In this document: in pieces, positions 1-6,391 of the stretch
Position numbering within the stretch: the stretch's first letter is position 1
How the letters are laid out: each line of letters opens with the position of its first letter
NCBI GenBank assembly: GCA_017559555.1
Contig: JAFYRH010000205.1
Location: 1-9,407 of the forward strand
Origin: Clostridia bacterium
Lineage (GTDB): Bacteria > Bacillota > Clostridia > Oscillospirales > CAG-272
DNA length: 9,407 nucleotides
Reading direction: 5' to 3'
Position numbers and translations under genes: made by a program
Notes under the pieces: generated by a model
Databases searched by the model: none
Seen by the model: the letters and a program-made list of their open reading frames with translations, nothing else
What the model was told of the DNA's origin: nothing

Positions 1-135
1 CGAAGCAAGTTCGGAGTCATACGGCAGTGCAACCGTACTTTCTATTTTTTCGCGATTGAAGCAGCTCAAAAGATTGCAAAGAAGCACTCCCGCACCGCCA
101 ATATTCCTATCACTGATTACGTGCAAAACTTTCAT
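1..135 (-). CDS. Glycosyltransferase (GT4-like), N-terminal 45 residues only
   Basis: The frame is open from an ATG at 135-133 down to the window edge, so only the first 45 residues are visible. They begin MKVLHVISDRNIGGAG and continue with a leucine-rich helix (VLLCNLLSCF). This is the classic start of a GT-B fold, family 4 type glycosyltransferase: a short beta strand, a glycine-rich loop that contacts the nucleotide sugar or acceptor, then the first helix. Such enzymes move a sugar from a nucleotide donor to a lipid or glycan acceptor at the cytoplasmic side of the membrane. The start is supported by a purine-rich site (AAAGGGAAA in the mRNA) just upstream. The gene is divergent from the transporter at 268. 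The catalytic C-terminal half is outside the window, so donor and acceptor cannot be inferred. The family call is fairly safe, the exact role unknown. Confidence 0.72.
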   Translation of the reverse strand, partial: MKVLHVISDRNIGGAGVLLCNLLSCFNREKIESTVALPYDSELAS

Positions 136-177
136 TCGTATTTCCCTTTATTTTTTAAATATATTATCATTATTATC

Positions 178-206
178 TTGCATTTTCGACGGTTTTATGG
201 TAGAAT
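178..206 (+). promoter_or_regulatory. Sigma-A type promoter of the NSS transporter gene
   Basis: TTGCAT at 178-183 and TAGAAT at 201-206 are separated by exactly 17 bp. Transcription should begin near 213, giving a leader of about 55 bases. The stretch just upstream (about 150-177) is almost pure A/T and could act as an UP element. The ribosome binding site AAAGGAA (254-260) lies 7 bases before the ATG at 268. Confidence 0.7.
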
Positions 207-209
207 AAT

Positions 210-238
210 AATATGTATGCACTATCAATTTTTGGCAA
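210..238 (-). promoter_or_regulatory. Possible promoter of the glycosyltransferase gene
   Basis: On the minus strand there is TTGCCA (238-233), a 17-bp spacer, then CATATT (215-210). The -35 matches the sigma-A consensus at five of six bases and the -10 at four of six. It would give a leader of about 70 bases. Other AT-rich -10-like strings lie nearer the gene, so this is only a candidate. Confidence 0.3.
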
Positions 239-267
239 TCGATTCTTCCCCCGAAAGGAATTTATAA

Positions 268-1686
268 ATGAGTAAACGCGGAAACTTTACCGGTAATCTC
301 GGTTTTATTCTTGCCACGGCAGGCTCTGCCATTGGCCTTGGCAATCTTTGGAGATTCCCCTACCTTGCCGCAAAGGACGGCGGCGGTCTCTTTCTTTTAA
401 TCTATATCATTTTGGTTTTGACCTTTGGTTACACACTAATGACTGCCGAAATTGCCATTGGTCGCAAAACCGGTGTTGGTCCCCTGCAGGCGTACGGAAA
501 AATGAATGGTAAATTCGGTTTTCTCGGTTGGCTTGCAACTGCCGTACCAAGTATCATCTTCCCCTACTACTGCGTAATTGGCGGTTGGATTGTAAACTAC
601 GGCGCAACCTATATCAGCGGTAATGCGGATAAAATTTACGAAACCGGAGCAAATCAATTCTTCGATCAATTTATTGCCAATCCCATCACCCCTATTGTTT
701 GTCTGTTTGTGTTTATGGGGCTTTCGGCACTTATCGTTCTTTTAGGCGTTGAAAAAGGCATTGAAAAAGCCTCTAAAATTATGATGCCGATTCTTTTGGT
801 GCTCATCGTCGGCATTGCGGTCTATTCTTTGACACTCTCCTACTACGACGCGGAAACCGACACCACTCGCACCGCTTTGGAAGGCTTAAAAATCTACCTC
901 ATCCCCAATTTTGAGGGTCTGACAGTTGGCAAATTCTTCTCTATCCTTTTGGATGCAACGGGTCAAATGTTCTATTCGCTCAGTGTTGCAATGGGCATTA
1001 TGATCACCTACGGCTCTTATGCAAAAAAGGATAGCGATCTTGTTTCTTCGATTAACCAAATTGAAATTTTTGACACGGGCGTTGCCATTTTGGCAGGTAC
1101 CATTATCATTCCCTCCGTATTTGTATTCCAAGGCACCGATGGATTGGCAAAATCGGGCCCCAGTTTGATGTTTGTTTCTCTGCCTCAAGTATTTGAGCAA
1201 ATGGGCTTTGTGGGTTATATTGTAGGCGCACTCTTCTTCCTTTTGGTGTTCTTTGCGGCACTTACCTCCGCCATCTCTTTAATGGAAGCGGTAACTGCAA
1301 GCATCATCGACCGCTTTCACCTCACACGCCCCATTGCAACCGCGCTTTGTCTGACGATCTCACTTGTAATTGGTTTGATTGTTTGCTTGGGTTATAACGT
1401 ACTCTATTGCGAAATTCCCCTTTTGAACGGAACAAAGGGACAAATTCTCGACTTGCTCGACTTTTTCTCCAACAGTCTTATGCTCCCCATTGTATCACTT
1501 TTGACTTGCGTACTGATTGGATGGGTATGCAAGCCGCACGCGGTTCTCGATGAAATTAAAATCGGGCACAAGAGTGAGGTCATTCACCGCGAGAAGTTGT
1601 TTGTTGTTATGATCAAATATGTAGCCCCTGTGCTCCTTTTTGTCATTCTTTTGCAAGCATTCAACGTATTTTCGTTTCTTGGATAA
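268..1686 (+). CDS. Sodium-dependent transporter, NSS/SLC6 family (LeuT/MhsT-like)
   Basis: A 472-residue membrane symporter of the neurotransmitter:sodium symporter family, which in bacteria imports amino acids using the Na+ gradient. TM1 carries the unwound-helix signature GLGNLWRFPYLAAKDGGG (residues 23-40), the substrate and Na+ site. TM6 has the second unwound segment (MFYSLSVAMGIMITYGSY, 234-251). TM8 has FAALTSAISLME (329-340), which supplies Na2-site serine/threonine ligands in relatives. I count about 11 membrane segments, the last at about 445-468, as in MhsT and Tyt1; LeuT has 12. The length is normal for the 11-TM bacterial group. The start is fixed by AAAGGAA seven bases upstream. 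It is a single-gene transcript with its own promoter and ends at a hairpin terminator. The substrate is not readable from sequence; aromatic, branched or other hydrophobic amino acids are typical of the family. Confidence 0.93.
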   Translation: MSKRGNFTGNLGFILATAGSAIGLGNLWRFPYLAAKDGGGLFLLIYIILVLTFGYTLMTAEIAIGRKTGVGPLQAYGKMNGKFGFLGWLATAVPSIIFPYYCVIGGWIVNYGATYISGNADKIYETGANQFFDQFIANPITPIVCLFVFMGLSALIVLLGVEKGIEKASKIMMPILLVLIVGIAVYSLTLSYYDAETDTTRTALEGLKIYLIPNFEGLTVGKFFSILLDATGQMFYSLSVAMGIMITYGSYAKKDSDLVSSINQIEIFDTGVAILAGTIIIPSVFVFQGTDGLAKSGPSLMFVSLPQVFEQMGFVGYIVGALFFLLVFFAALTSAISLMEAVTASIIDRFHLTRPIATALCLTISLVIGLIVCLGYNVLYCEIPLLNGTKGQILDLLDFFSNSLMLPIVSLLTCVLIGWVCKPHAVLDEIKIGHKSEVIHREKLFVVMIKYVAPVLLFVILLQAFNVFSFLG

Positions 1687-1691
1687 ACTAT

Positions 1692-1734
1692 AAAAAGATA
1701 GGCTTTCTCGTTTGAGAAAGCCTACCTTTTTATT
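1692..1734. terminator. Bidirectional rho-independent terminator between the NSS gene and the feo operon
   Basis: An 11-bp perfect stem, TAGGCTTTCTC (1699-1709) with GAGAAAGCCTA (1714-1724), closes a GTTT loop. AAAAAG precedes it and a T-rich run (1727-1735) follows, so each strand reads a hairpin followed by a U tract. It lies 12 bases after the NSS stop and just beyond the stop of the six-cysteine gene, so it can serve both convergent transcripts. Confidence 0.88.
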
Positions 1735-1920
1735 TTACTTTTCTTTATTTTCTTCCCGATAAGAACAAGCATGGCAGGAAGAACAGTTGCCCAAGCAGGT
1801 TTTGGCATCGGGACAACCAATGCATTTTTGTCCGCGAAGCTTTGCACGAATAATGTAATAGATCGCACCCCCAACAACGAGTGCAATAATGAAAAGAACA
1901 ATGATATCGATAGGTTCCAT
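1735..1920 (-). CDS. FeoB-associated Cys-rich membrane protein, 61 residues
   Basis: A small protein beginning MEPIDIIVLF with one N-terminal membrane helix (about residues 4-25), a short basic stretch (RAKLRGQK), then a cytoplasmic-type tail with six cysteines at 33, 36, 42, 46, 49 and 52 (CxxC, CxxxC and two overlapping CxxC spacings). This fits the short FeoB-associated Cys-rich proteins encoded directly after feoB in many Firmicutes. They are thought to help Fe(II) transport, by analogy with FeoC, but their role is not well defined. A longer in-frame start exists at 2001 but would overlap the feoB end. The start at 1920 is preferred because the feoB stop is only 4 bases upstream and a GGCAGGAT ribosome site lies within the feoB tail, implying translational coupling. 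The cysteine layout suggests binding of iron or an Fe-S cluster, which is inference. Confidence 0.82.
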   Translation of the reverse strand: MEPIDIIVLFIIALVVGGAIYYIIRAKLRGQKCIGCPDAKTCLGNCSSCHACSYREENKEK

Positions 1921-1924
1921 CACA

Positions 1925-3997
1925 TTATCCTGCCTTTGCAAGGTTTGCTTTTGCATTTTTTGCTTCCGCCTCACGGGTAAGTTCTTTGTTTCTCTTGACA
2001 ATCAAGAAAATAAGAACCGCGGCAAAAGCAACTACAATTCCCCAGCCCAAAAGCGGCATCCAAAGACTGCCGAACTGTGCGCCGGTAAAGAGCGTGCCAA
2101 AGAAGTAAACAAGGAAACCTACGGAATATCCAACGCTGAATTGCAACGCAATGCCTGCCCAAAGCCACTTTTTGCTGCCAAGTTCTGCATTCATTGCACC
2201 GATTGCCGCAAAGCAAGGGGGCGAGAAAAGATTGAACATCAAATATGCAAGTGCCGCTACTTTGGTAATGGCAAATACAGAAGCCACCTCGGCACCTGCT
2301 CCCTCCATGAGAGCAAGTTCATCTGTGTTGATGAGGTTTTCAAGACCAACAAAGCAAACCGCAAGTGTGCCAACAACGTTCTCTTTTGCAATAAAACCCG
2401 TAATCGCTGCTGCCGCCATTTGCCACATAACAACACCGATGATGGGTGCAAAAAGATAGGCAAAAGGCTCGGAAATGCTTGCCAAAATCGACTCGCTTGC
2501 ATTTTCAACGGGTTGGAAGGACCAGTTGAAGGTTTGCATCAGCTGCACAACAAAGTTACAAACAAGAATCACCGTTCCTGCCTTTACAATATAAGACCAT
2601 CCGCGTTGCAACATAGAGATCGAAGCCTTAGAAAAACTCGGGAGCTTGTATTCGGGAAGTTCCATGATGAAATAAGACTTCTTTTTGCGGTTCCCCGTAA
2701 TCAAATTGACAAGCCAAGCGCCAAGCAAAATGATAAGGATACCAACAAAGTACATCAGTGTTCCCACCCAAGCGGCACTATCAAAGAATGCACCTGCAAA
2801 GAGTGAAATAACGGGCAATTTTGCACCGCAAGGCATAAAAGGAGCGAGCATTACAGTTGCACGTCTTTCGCGTTCGTTGCGAATGGTTCGAGCCGCCATA
2901 ACACCGGGAACGGCACAACCGGTACCCACAACAAACGGAATGACCGATTTACCCGAAAGACCGACTTTTTTGAAAATGGGATCGAGCACGACTGTGGCGC
3001 GTGCCATATATCCGCAATCCTCGAGGAGTGCGATGAGGAAATACATGACCATAACCAACGGCAAAAAGCCAACAACAGCCCCCACACCGCCAATAATGCC
3101 ATCTACAACTATAGCATAAAGAATGGGGCTTGCATCTGTCATCAAGCCTCCTACCCATTCGCCAAACATTTCAATCAATGTAACAAGTCCGGGAATGACA
3201 AGCTCGTTTTCCATTCCTTCATTAAAAACATAACCCTCTGCAATCCACGCACCGAACCACGCTTGCGAAATTTGGAACACCAAGAACATAACAAGTGCAA
3301 AAATCGGAATGCCCAACCACTTGTTGGTTAAAAGGTTATCTATTTTATCTTGCACGCCGAATTCATGCGTAAAGACCTTACGCACCTCAACCGTTTCAAC
3401 GATTTTGTTGACAAAGGCATAGCGCGCACGGTCTGCCGCTTCCGCGTTTTCTCTATCGGTAAAATCTGCTTTTTCGGGTACGTAGGGGGCGATCTGCTCT
3501 TTTCCAATAACAGAAAGTGCGGCTTTTATAAGCTCTTTCATTCCCTTTTTCGAAATCGAAACGGTTTCGATAACGGGACAGCCAAGACGTGCCGAAAGCG
3601 TTGCAACGTCAATTTCGGTCTCTTTTTTCTCGTTGATATCGGATTTGTTCAACGCGACAACAACAGGAATGCCAAGCTCTAACAGTTGCGTTGTAAAAAA
3701 GAGACTGCGGCTCAGATTTGTGGCATCTACAATGTTGATAATGGCATCGGGGTGCTCGTTTTTGATGTATTCGCTTGTAACACTCTCCTCCGAGGTAAAG
3801 GGCGACATCGAATATGCACCTGGAAGATCGACTGCGATGAGGTCGTTTCTTCCGTTTGAAAGCAATTTTTTAATGGCGCGTTCCTTTTTATCAACGGTAA
3901 CACCCGCCCAGTTGCCAACCTTTTCGCTCGAACCGGTCAGGACGTTATACATTGTGGTCTTGCCACTATTGGGATTGCCTGCCAAAGCAATTCTCAT
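1925..3997 (-). CDS. feoB: Ferrous iron transport protein B
   Basis: A full-length, 690-residue Fe(II) transporter. The N-terminal GTPase has G1 GNPNSGKTT (7-15), the G2 threonine near 34, G3 DLPG (57-60), G4 NKSD (117-120) and a G5-like SISK (147-150). A helical linker (about 155-220) leads to the membrane domain from about 227. The membrane core has LEDCGYMARA (325-334), GCAVPG (360-365), FMPCGAKLPV (387-396), GWSYIVKAGTVILVC (466-480), FIAKENVVGTL (535-545) and SPPCFAAIG (592-600). The conserved cysteines at 361, 390 and 595 are candidates for iron handling, as in other FeoB proteins. The C-terminus is charged and alanine/lysine-rich. An AAGGAG site lies about 11 bases before the ATG. It is the second gene of the feoA operon, 87 bases after feoA, and that gap holds a copy of the operator-like palindrome. 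Product call is secure. Confidence 0.97.
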   Translation of the reverse strand: MRIALAGNPNSGKTTMYNVLTGSSEKVGNWAGVTVDKKERAIKKLLSNGRNDLIAVDLPGAYSMSPFTSEESVTSEYIKNEHPDAIINIVDATNLSRSLFFTTQLLELGIPVVVALNKSDINEKKETEIDVATLSARLGCPVIETVSISKKGMKELIKAALSVIGKEQIAPYVPEKADFTDRENAEAADRARYAFVNKIVETVEVRKVFTHEFGVQDKIDNLLTNKWLGIPIFALVMFLVFQISQAWFGAWIAEGYVFNEGMENELVIPGLVTLIEMFGEWVGGLMTDASPILYAIVVDGIIGGVGAVVGFLPLVMVMYFLIALLEDCGYMARATVVLDPIFKKVGLSGKSVIPFVVGTGCAVPGVMAARTIRNERERRATVMLAPFMPCGAKLPVISLFAGAFFDSAAWVGTLMYFVGILIILLGAWLVNLITGNRKKKSYFIMELPEYKLPSFSKASISMLQRGWSYIVKAGTVILVCNFVVQLMQTFNWSFQPVENASESILASISEPFAYLFAPIIGVVMWQMAAAAITGFIAKENVVGTLAVCFVGLENLINTDELALMEGAGAEVASVFAITKVAALAYLMFNLFSPPCFAAIGAMNAELGSKKWLWAGIALQFSVGYSVGFLVYFFGTLFTGAQFGSLWMPLLGWGIVVAFAAVLIFLIVKRNKELTREAEAKNAKANLAKAG

Positions 3998-4043
3998 AGG
4001 TGTTTTTTCTCCTTATATAGTGTAATATTTAACGTTTTGTGCA

Positions 4044-4059
4044 GTTAGCATCTGCTAAC
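4044..4059. promoter_or_regulatory. Operator-like palindrome, second copy, between feoA and feoB
   Basis: GTTAGCATCTGCTAAC has the same 7-base arms (GTTAGCA / TGCTAAC) as the palindrome in front of feoA and differs from it at a single central base (TC instead of TA). It lies 47 bases upstream of the feoB start. I find no convincing consensus promoter here; the best is TGCTAA, 17 bp, TATTAC on the minus strand. It could be a second operator, a loop partner for the first site, or an RNA hairpin between the cistrons. Confidence 0.65.
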
Positions 4060-4084
4060 CGATGAGTAAAAAAATAACTTTCTG

Positions 4085-4306
4085 TTATTTTTCTTCTACG
4101 GTAATAGCCACCGCAAGTTGGTTATCGATGCTATATCTGCCATCTTTAATGGCAACAATGCAACCGCCTCTGCGACGTGAAATAACGGTGATCGGTTCCC
4201 CACTATAGCAACCGAGTGAAAACAGAAAGGCTTCCAATTCTTCATCGTCGGTTTTGATCTCCTTGATGATATATTCAATTCCCACTTGAGATAAAAGCAA
4301 GTTCAT
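4085..4306 (-). CDS. feoA: Ferrous iron transport protein A
   Basis: A 73-residue cytosolic protein of the FeoA family, a small SH3-like domain that works with FeoB in Fe(II) uptake, possibly by contacting its GTPase domain. The family pattern is clear: an N-terminal helix region (MNLLLSQVGIEYIIKEI), then LGCYSGEPITVISRRRGGCIV (about 31-51), KDGRYSIDNQLA (54-65) and a terminal strand (VAITV). Length is typical. The ATG at 4306 is chosen because AAAGGAG (4319-4313) sits about 7 bases upstream. An in-frame ATG at 4336 is rejected because it falls in the middle of the operator palindrome, just past the expected transcription start. It is the first gene of the feoA-feoB-Cys-rich operon. Confidence 0.93.
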   Translation of the reverse strand: MNLLLSQVGIEYIIKEIKTDDEELEAFLFSLGCYSGEPITVISRRRGGCIVAIKDGRYSIDNQLAVAITVEEK

Positions 4307-4328
4307 ATCGGTCTCCTTTCTATTTTGA

Positions 4329-4344
4329 GTTAGCATATGCTAAC
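4329..4344. promoter_or_regulatory. Perfect 16-bp palindrome, probable feo operator
   Basis: GTTAGCATATGCTAAC is a perfect palindrome centred at 4336/4337. It begins 7 bases downstream of the feoA -10 box, at or just after the expected transcription start, where a bound protein would block RNA polymerase. The TTAG...CTAA arms recall DtxR/IdeR-type iron boxes rather than a Fur box (GATAATGATTATC type). A DtxR-family metalloregulator is therefore the best guess. No such regulator gene is in the window. Confidence 0.78.
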
Positions 4345-4351
4345 CGTAGAT

Positions 4352-4380
4352 ATTATACACGTTTTTCCTTGATTTGTCAA
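4352..4380 (-). promoter_or_regulatory. Consensus sigma-A promoter of the feo operon
   Basis: On the minus strand there is TTGACA (4380-4375), a 17-bp spacer, then TATAAT (4357-4352), a match at all twelve positions. The start point should fall near 4345, giving a feoA leader of about 40 bases. A promoter this strong placed against an operator fits a gene set that is tightly repressed when iron is plentiful. Confidence 0.93.
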
Positions 4381-4482
4381 TACTTTTTCGGGAATTTTTT
4401 CTGTTTTTTTAGAAAAATTTTGACACAAAAAAGCAACACCGAAGCATTGTTTCTATCATATTCTGTAGAATGAGGTGATATT

Positions 4483-5277
4483 ATGGAAAATGTTGTCGTA
4501 TGGGCGCTGCTTGCCACGCTTGGAACGTGGGGATTGACCGCGTTGGGCGCGGCGACTGTATTTTGTTTTCGCAACCCAAACCCTAAAACGATGAACGTAA
4601 TGCTTGGCTTTGCTTCCGGTGTAATGATTGCCGCAAGCTTTTGGTCGCTTTTACAACCTGCCATTGAACGCGCCGAAATGACTCTCTCCCTTCCCTCGTG
4701 GATTGTGGTTGCATTGGGATTTTTGGCAGGCGCGCTCTTTATTTGGCTTTCGGATAAAATCGTAACATATGTACGCCACAAAGATAATCATTTAGATAAA
4801 AACAAAAGAAATCGTATTCTTTTATTGGTTCTCTCGATTACAATCCACAATATTCCCGAAGGGCTTGCCGTCGGGGTGGCATTTGGCGCTCTGCACGCAA
4901 ACGGCTACACTGCCGAAGCATTGATGGGAGCAATAACAATTGCTGCGGGAATCGGACTTCAAAACTTTCCCGAAGGGGCGGCAGTTGCCCTGCCCTTGCG
5001 GCGAGAGGGATACTCGTCAAAGCGCAGTTTTTTATTGGGGCAAGCCTCGGGAATGGTAGAGCCTTTGGCCGGTGTTCTTGGTGCGGCAATGGTCGTACAC
5101 ATCGAGACGATTCTCCCCTTTGCGCTCGCGTTTGCCGCAGGCACCATGATCCTTGTAGCGGTACACGAACTCATTCCCGAGTGTCAAGAGAATAAAGAAA
5201 CGAATTCCTATTTTGCCACTATGGGAATTGTTTGCGGCTTTGCGTTGATGATGATTTTGGACGTGGCTCTTGGATGA
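4483..5277 (+). CDS. ZIP-family divalent metal transporter (GufA/ZupT-like)
   Basis: A 264-residue integral membrane protein of the ZIP family, which moves Zn2+, Fe2+, Mn2+ or related ions into the cytoplasm. About eight membrane helices are predicted. The binuclear metal-site motifs are present: HNIPEG in TM4 (122-127), QNFPEG in TM5 (160-165, Gln in place of the usual His, as in GufA-type members), MVEP (191-194) and HELIPE (228-233). A short loop with two His (HKDNHLDKNKRN, 99-110) before TM4 matches the position of the cytosolic loop of the family, though it is much less His-rich than many. The start is fixed by GAGGTGAT (4472-4479). It is divergent from feoA with 176 bases between starts. 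TATCAT at 4454-4459 could be its -10, but no good -35 accompanies it; a TTGACA at 4420-4425 is badly spaced. Family secure, metal unknown. Confidence 0.92.
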   Translation: MENVVVWALLATLGTWGLTALGAATVFCFRNPNPKTMNVMLGFASGVMIAASFWSLLQPAIERAEMTLSLPSWIVVALGFLAGALFIWLSDKIVTYVRHKDNHLDKNKRNRILLLVLSITIHNIPEGLAVGVAFGALHANGYTAEALMGAITIAAGIGLQNFPEGAAVALPLRREGYSSKRSFLLGQASGMVEPLAGVLGAAMVVHIETILPFALAFAAGTMILVAVHELIPECQENKETNSYFATMGIVCGFALMMILDVALG

Positions 5278-5293
5278 TTTTTTGAAAAAGGTC

Positions 5294-5322
5294 TTGCGCA
5301 AAATCAAAAAAGAGTGTATAAT
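5294..5322 (+). promoter_or_regulatory. Sigma-A promoter of the methyltransferase-like gene
   Basis: TTGCGC at 5294-5299, a 17-bp spacer and a perfect TATAAT at 5317-5322 lie in the 74-bp gap after the ZIP gene. The start point would be near 5329, only about 23 bases before the ATG at 5352. A strong AAAGGAGGT site (5338-5346) follows. The gene can thus be transcribed apart from the ZIP gene, although I see no terminator between them. Confidence 0.8.
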
Positions 5323-5351
5323 ATAGTAGAGAAAAACAAAGGAGGTAGAAT

Positions 5352-6335
5352 ATGAGCCATTTAGACGACGTTATGCGCGATAATGATATTGTAGTGAGCG
5401 TTTTAAGTGAATATATCAACGAGCATCCGCGCTTTATTGATGCCGCAATGGTTGAGGATCTCGCACGCGAGTGCCACGTTTCCAATCACGAAGCATTCTG
5501 CACGCTCCTTTCTGCCGCCTGCGGTCTTGATACAGTTGAAAATCCTCTGCATCGCGCTTTGGAACGTCAGTATTTCATTCCGTCGATTCAAAAACTTGAC
5601 CCCTCAGTTTACGAAAACGATGCCTATGCAAAAACCGTTCGTTTCCCCAACGTTACACACGGCAAATGGGAGCTTTGTCAGCATTCCTATGCTTCTTACG
5701 AGCCATTTGTGCGAACACACCCCTCTGTTACGAGAGAACTGCGTGAAATCCCACAACTTGGCTATTTTGACGTCGAATTCCCTTTTCCTGCCATTCTTGA
5801 AAATGGCATTGAATGGATGACCATCACCCCCAATGAAGTGGAAACGATGCGCGAACCCATTGCAAAATGTCGCGGCCGAGTGCTCACTCTGGGACTTGGT
5901 CTCGGCTATTTTGCTTTCCACGCATCAGAGAAGCCTGAGGTAGAGCGCGTTGTGGTTGTGGAACGCTCGCACGATGTAATTGAAATTTTCAAAACCTATC
6001 TTTTGCCGCAGTTCCCCAACGCCGAAAAAATTGAAATTGTAGAAGCCGATGCATTCCAATATATGCAAACCGAAATGCCACGCGGTGAATTCGATTATGT
6101 TTTTGCCGATTTGTGGCACGATGCCTCGGACGGACTCGAAATGTACCGCAAACTCAAAAAATATGAGGTTCTTGCCCCAAAAACCGAATTTGATTATTGG
6201 ATAGAGCCCTCTCTCCTATCTCTTTTGCGCCACATCGTCTACCGTCGCATCACCGACCCGAAAGAACCACTGCCGTTGGGCGAGCTTTCCCCCGAAACGG
6301 TACTAACCGATGCATTTTTAAAAACCTTGCAATAA
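5352..6335 (+). CDS. Class I SAM-methyltransferase-like protein (spermidine-synthase-like fold), unknown substrate
   Basis: A soluble 327-residue protein whose C-terminal half has a Rossmann methyltransferase pattern. Motif I is VLTLGLGLGYFAF (177-189). A strand ending in an acidic residue, VVVVERSHDVIEIF (200-213), would place Glu204 on the ribose of S-adenosylmethionine. EADAFQYM (231-238) fits the adenine-contacting loop, and FDYVFADLWHDASDGLEMY (247-265) resembles the motif IV region of spermidine-synthase-like proteins. The spermidine synthase GGGDG signature is absent, so polyamine synthesis is not supported. The first 150 or so residues are a separate, largely helical region that I do not recognise; a YFDVEFPFPAILENGIEWMTI stretch (138-158) leads into the fold. 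It has its own promoter and is followed by a terminator hairpin. No neighbour explains its job. The fold call is probable; the reaction is unknown. Confidence 0.7.
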   Translation: MSHLDDVMRDNDIVVSVLSEYINEHPRFIDAAMVEDLARECHVSNHEAFCTLLSAACGLDTVENPLHRALERQYFIPSIQKLDPSVYENDAYAKTVRFPNVTHGKWELCQHSYASYEPFVRTHPSVTRELREIPQLGYFDVEFPFPAILENGIEWMTITPNEVETMREPIAKCRGRVLTLGLGLGYFAFHASEKPEVERVVVVERSHDVIEIFKTYLLPQFPNAEKIEIVEADAFQYMQTEMPRGEFDYVFADLWHDASDGLEMYRKLKKYEVLAPKTEFDYWIEPSLLSLLRHIVYRRITDPKEPLPLGELSPETVLTDAFLKTLQ

Positions 6336-6378
6336 AAAGATGCGGAGATATGCAGTTTTGCATATCTCCGTATTTTTA
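6336..6378. terminator. Bidirectional rho-independent terminator between the methyltransferase-like gene and the PRPP synthetase gene
   Basis: A 12-bp perfect stem, CGGAGATATGCA (6343-6354) with TGCATATCTCCG (6359-6370), closes a GTTT loop. It can be extended by a G-T and a T-A pair. AAAAAGA lies before it and TTTTTATTT after it, giving a U tract on either strand. It starts right after the stop at 6333-6335 and lies about 14 bases beyond the stop of the convergent gene (6392). Confidence 0.9.
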
Positions 6379-6391
6379 TTTATTGATTTGA

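Noticed and set aside
161..177. Tandem ATTATC hexamers (163-168 and 172-177) resembling part of a Fur box
   Set aside because: Only two direct hexamers in a nearly pure A/T stretch, without the inverted third unit; neither flanking gene is an iron gene. More likely an A/T-rich promoter upstream element.
1921..2001. A longer N-terminus for the six-cysteine protein starting at 2001
   Set aside because: It would overlap the feoB coding end by 77 bases and add a non-family basic extension; the start at 1920 fits the family and the coupled spacing.
1889..2806. A 305-codon plus-strand frame opposite the end of feoB
   Set aside because: It is antisense in opposed register to feoB, overlaps the small Cys-rich gene, and has no Shine-Dalgarno site or family pattern.
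4321..4336. An earlier in-frame start for feoA at 4336
   Set aside because: The ATG is the centre of the operator palindrome, close to the expected transcription start, and has no ribosome binding site; the ATG at 4306 has AAAGGAG well placed.
4420..4425. TTGACA as the -35 of the ZIP gene
   Set aside because: At 17 or 18 bp downstream there is only AGCATT or GCATTG, not a usable -10; the better TATCAT is 28 bp away.
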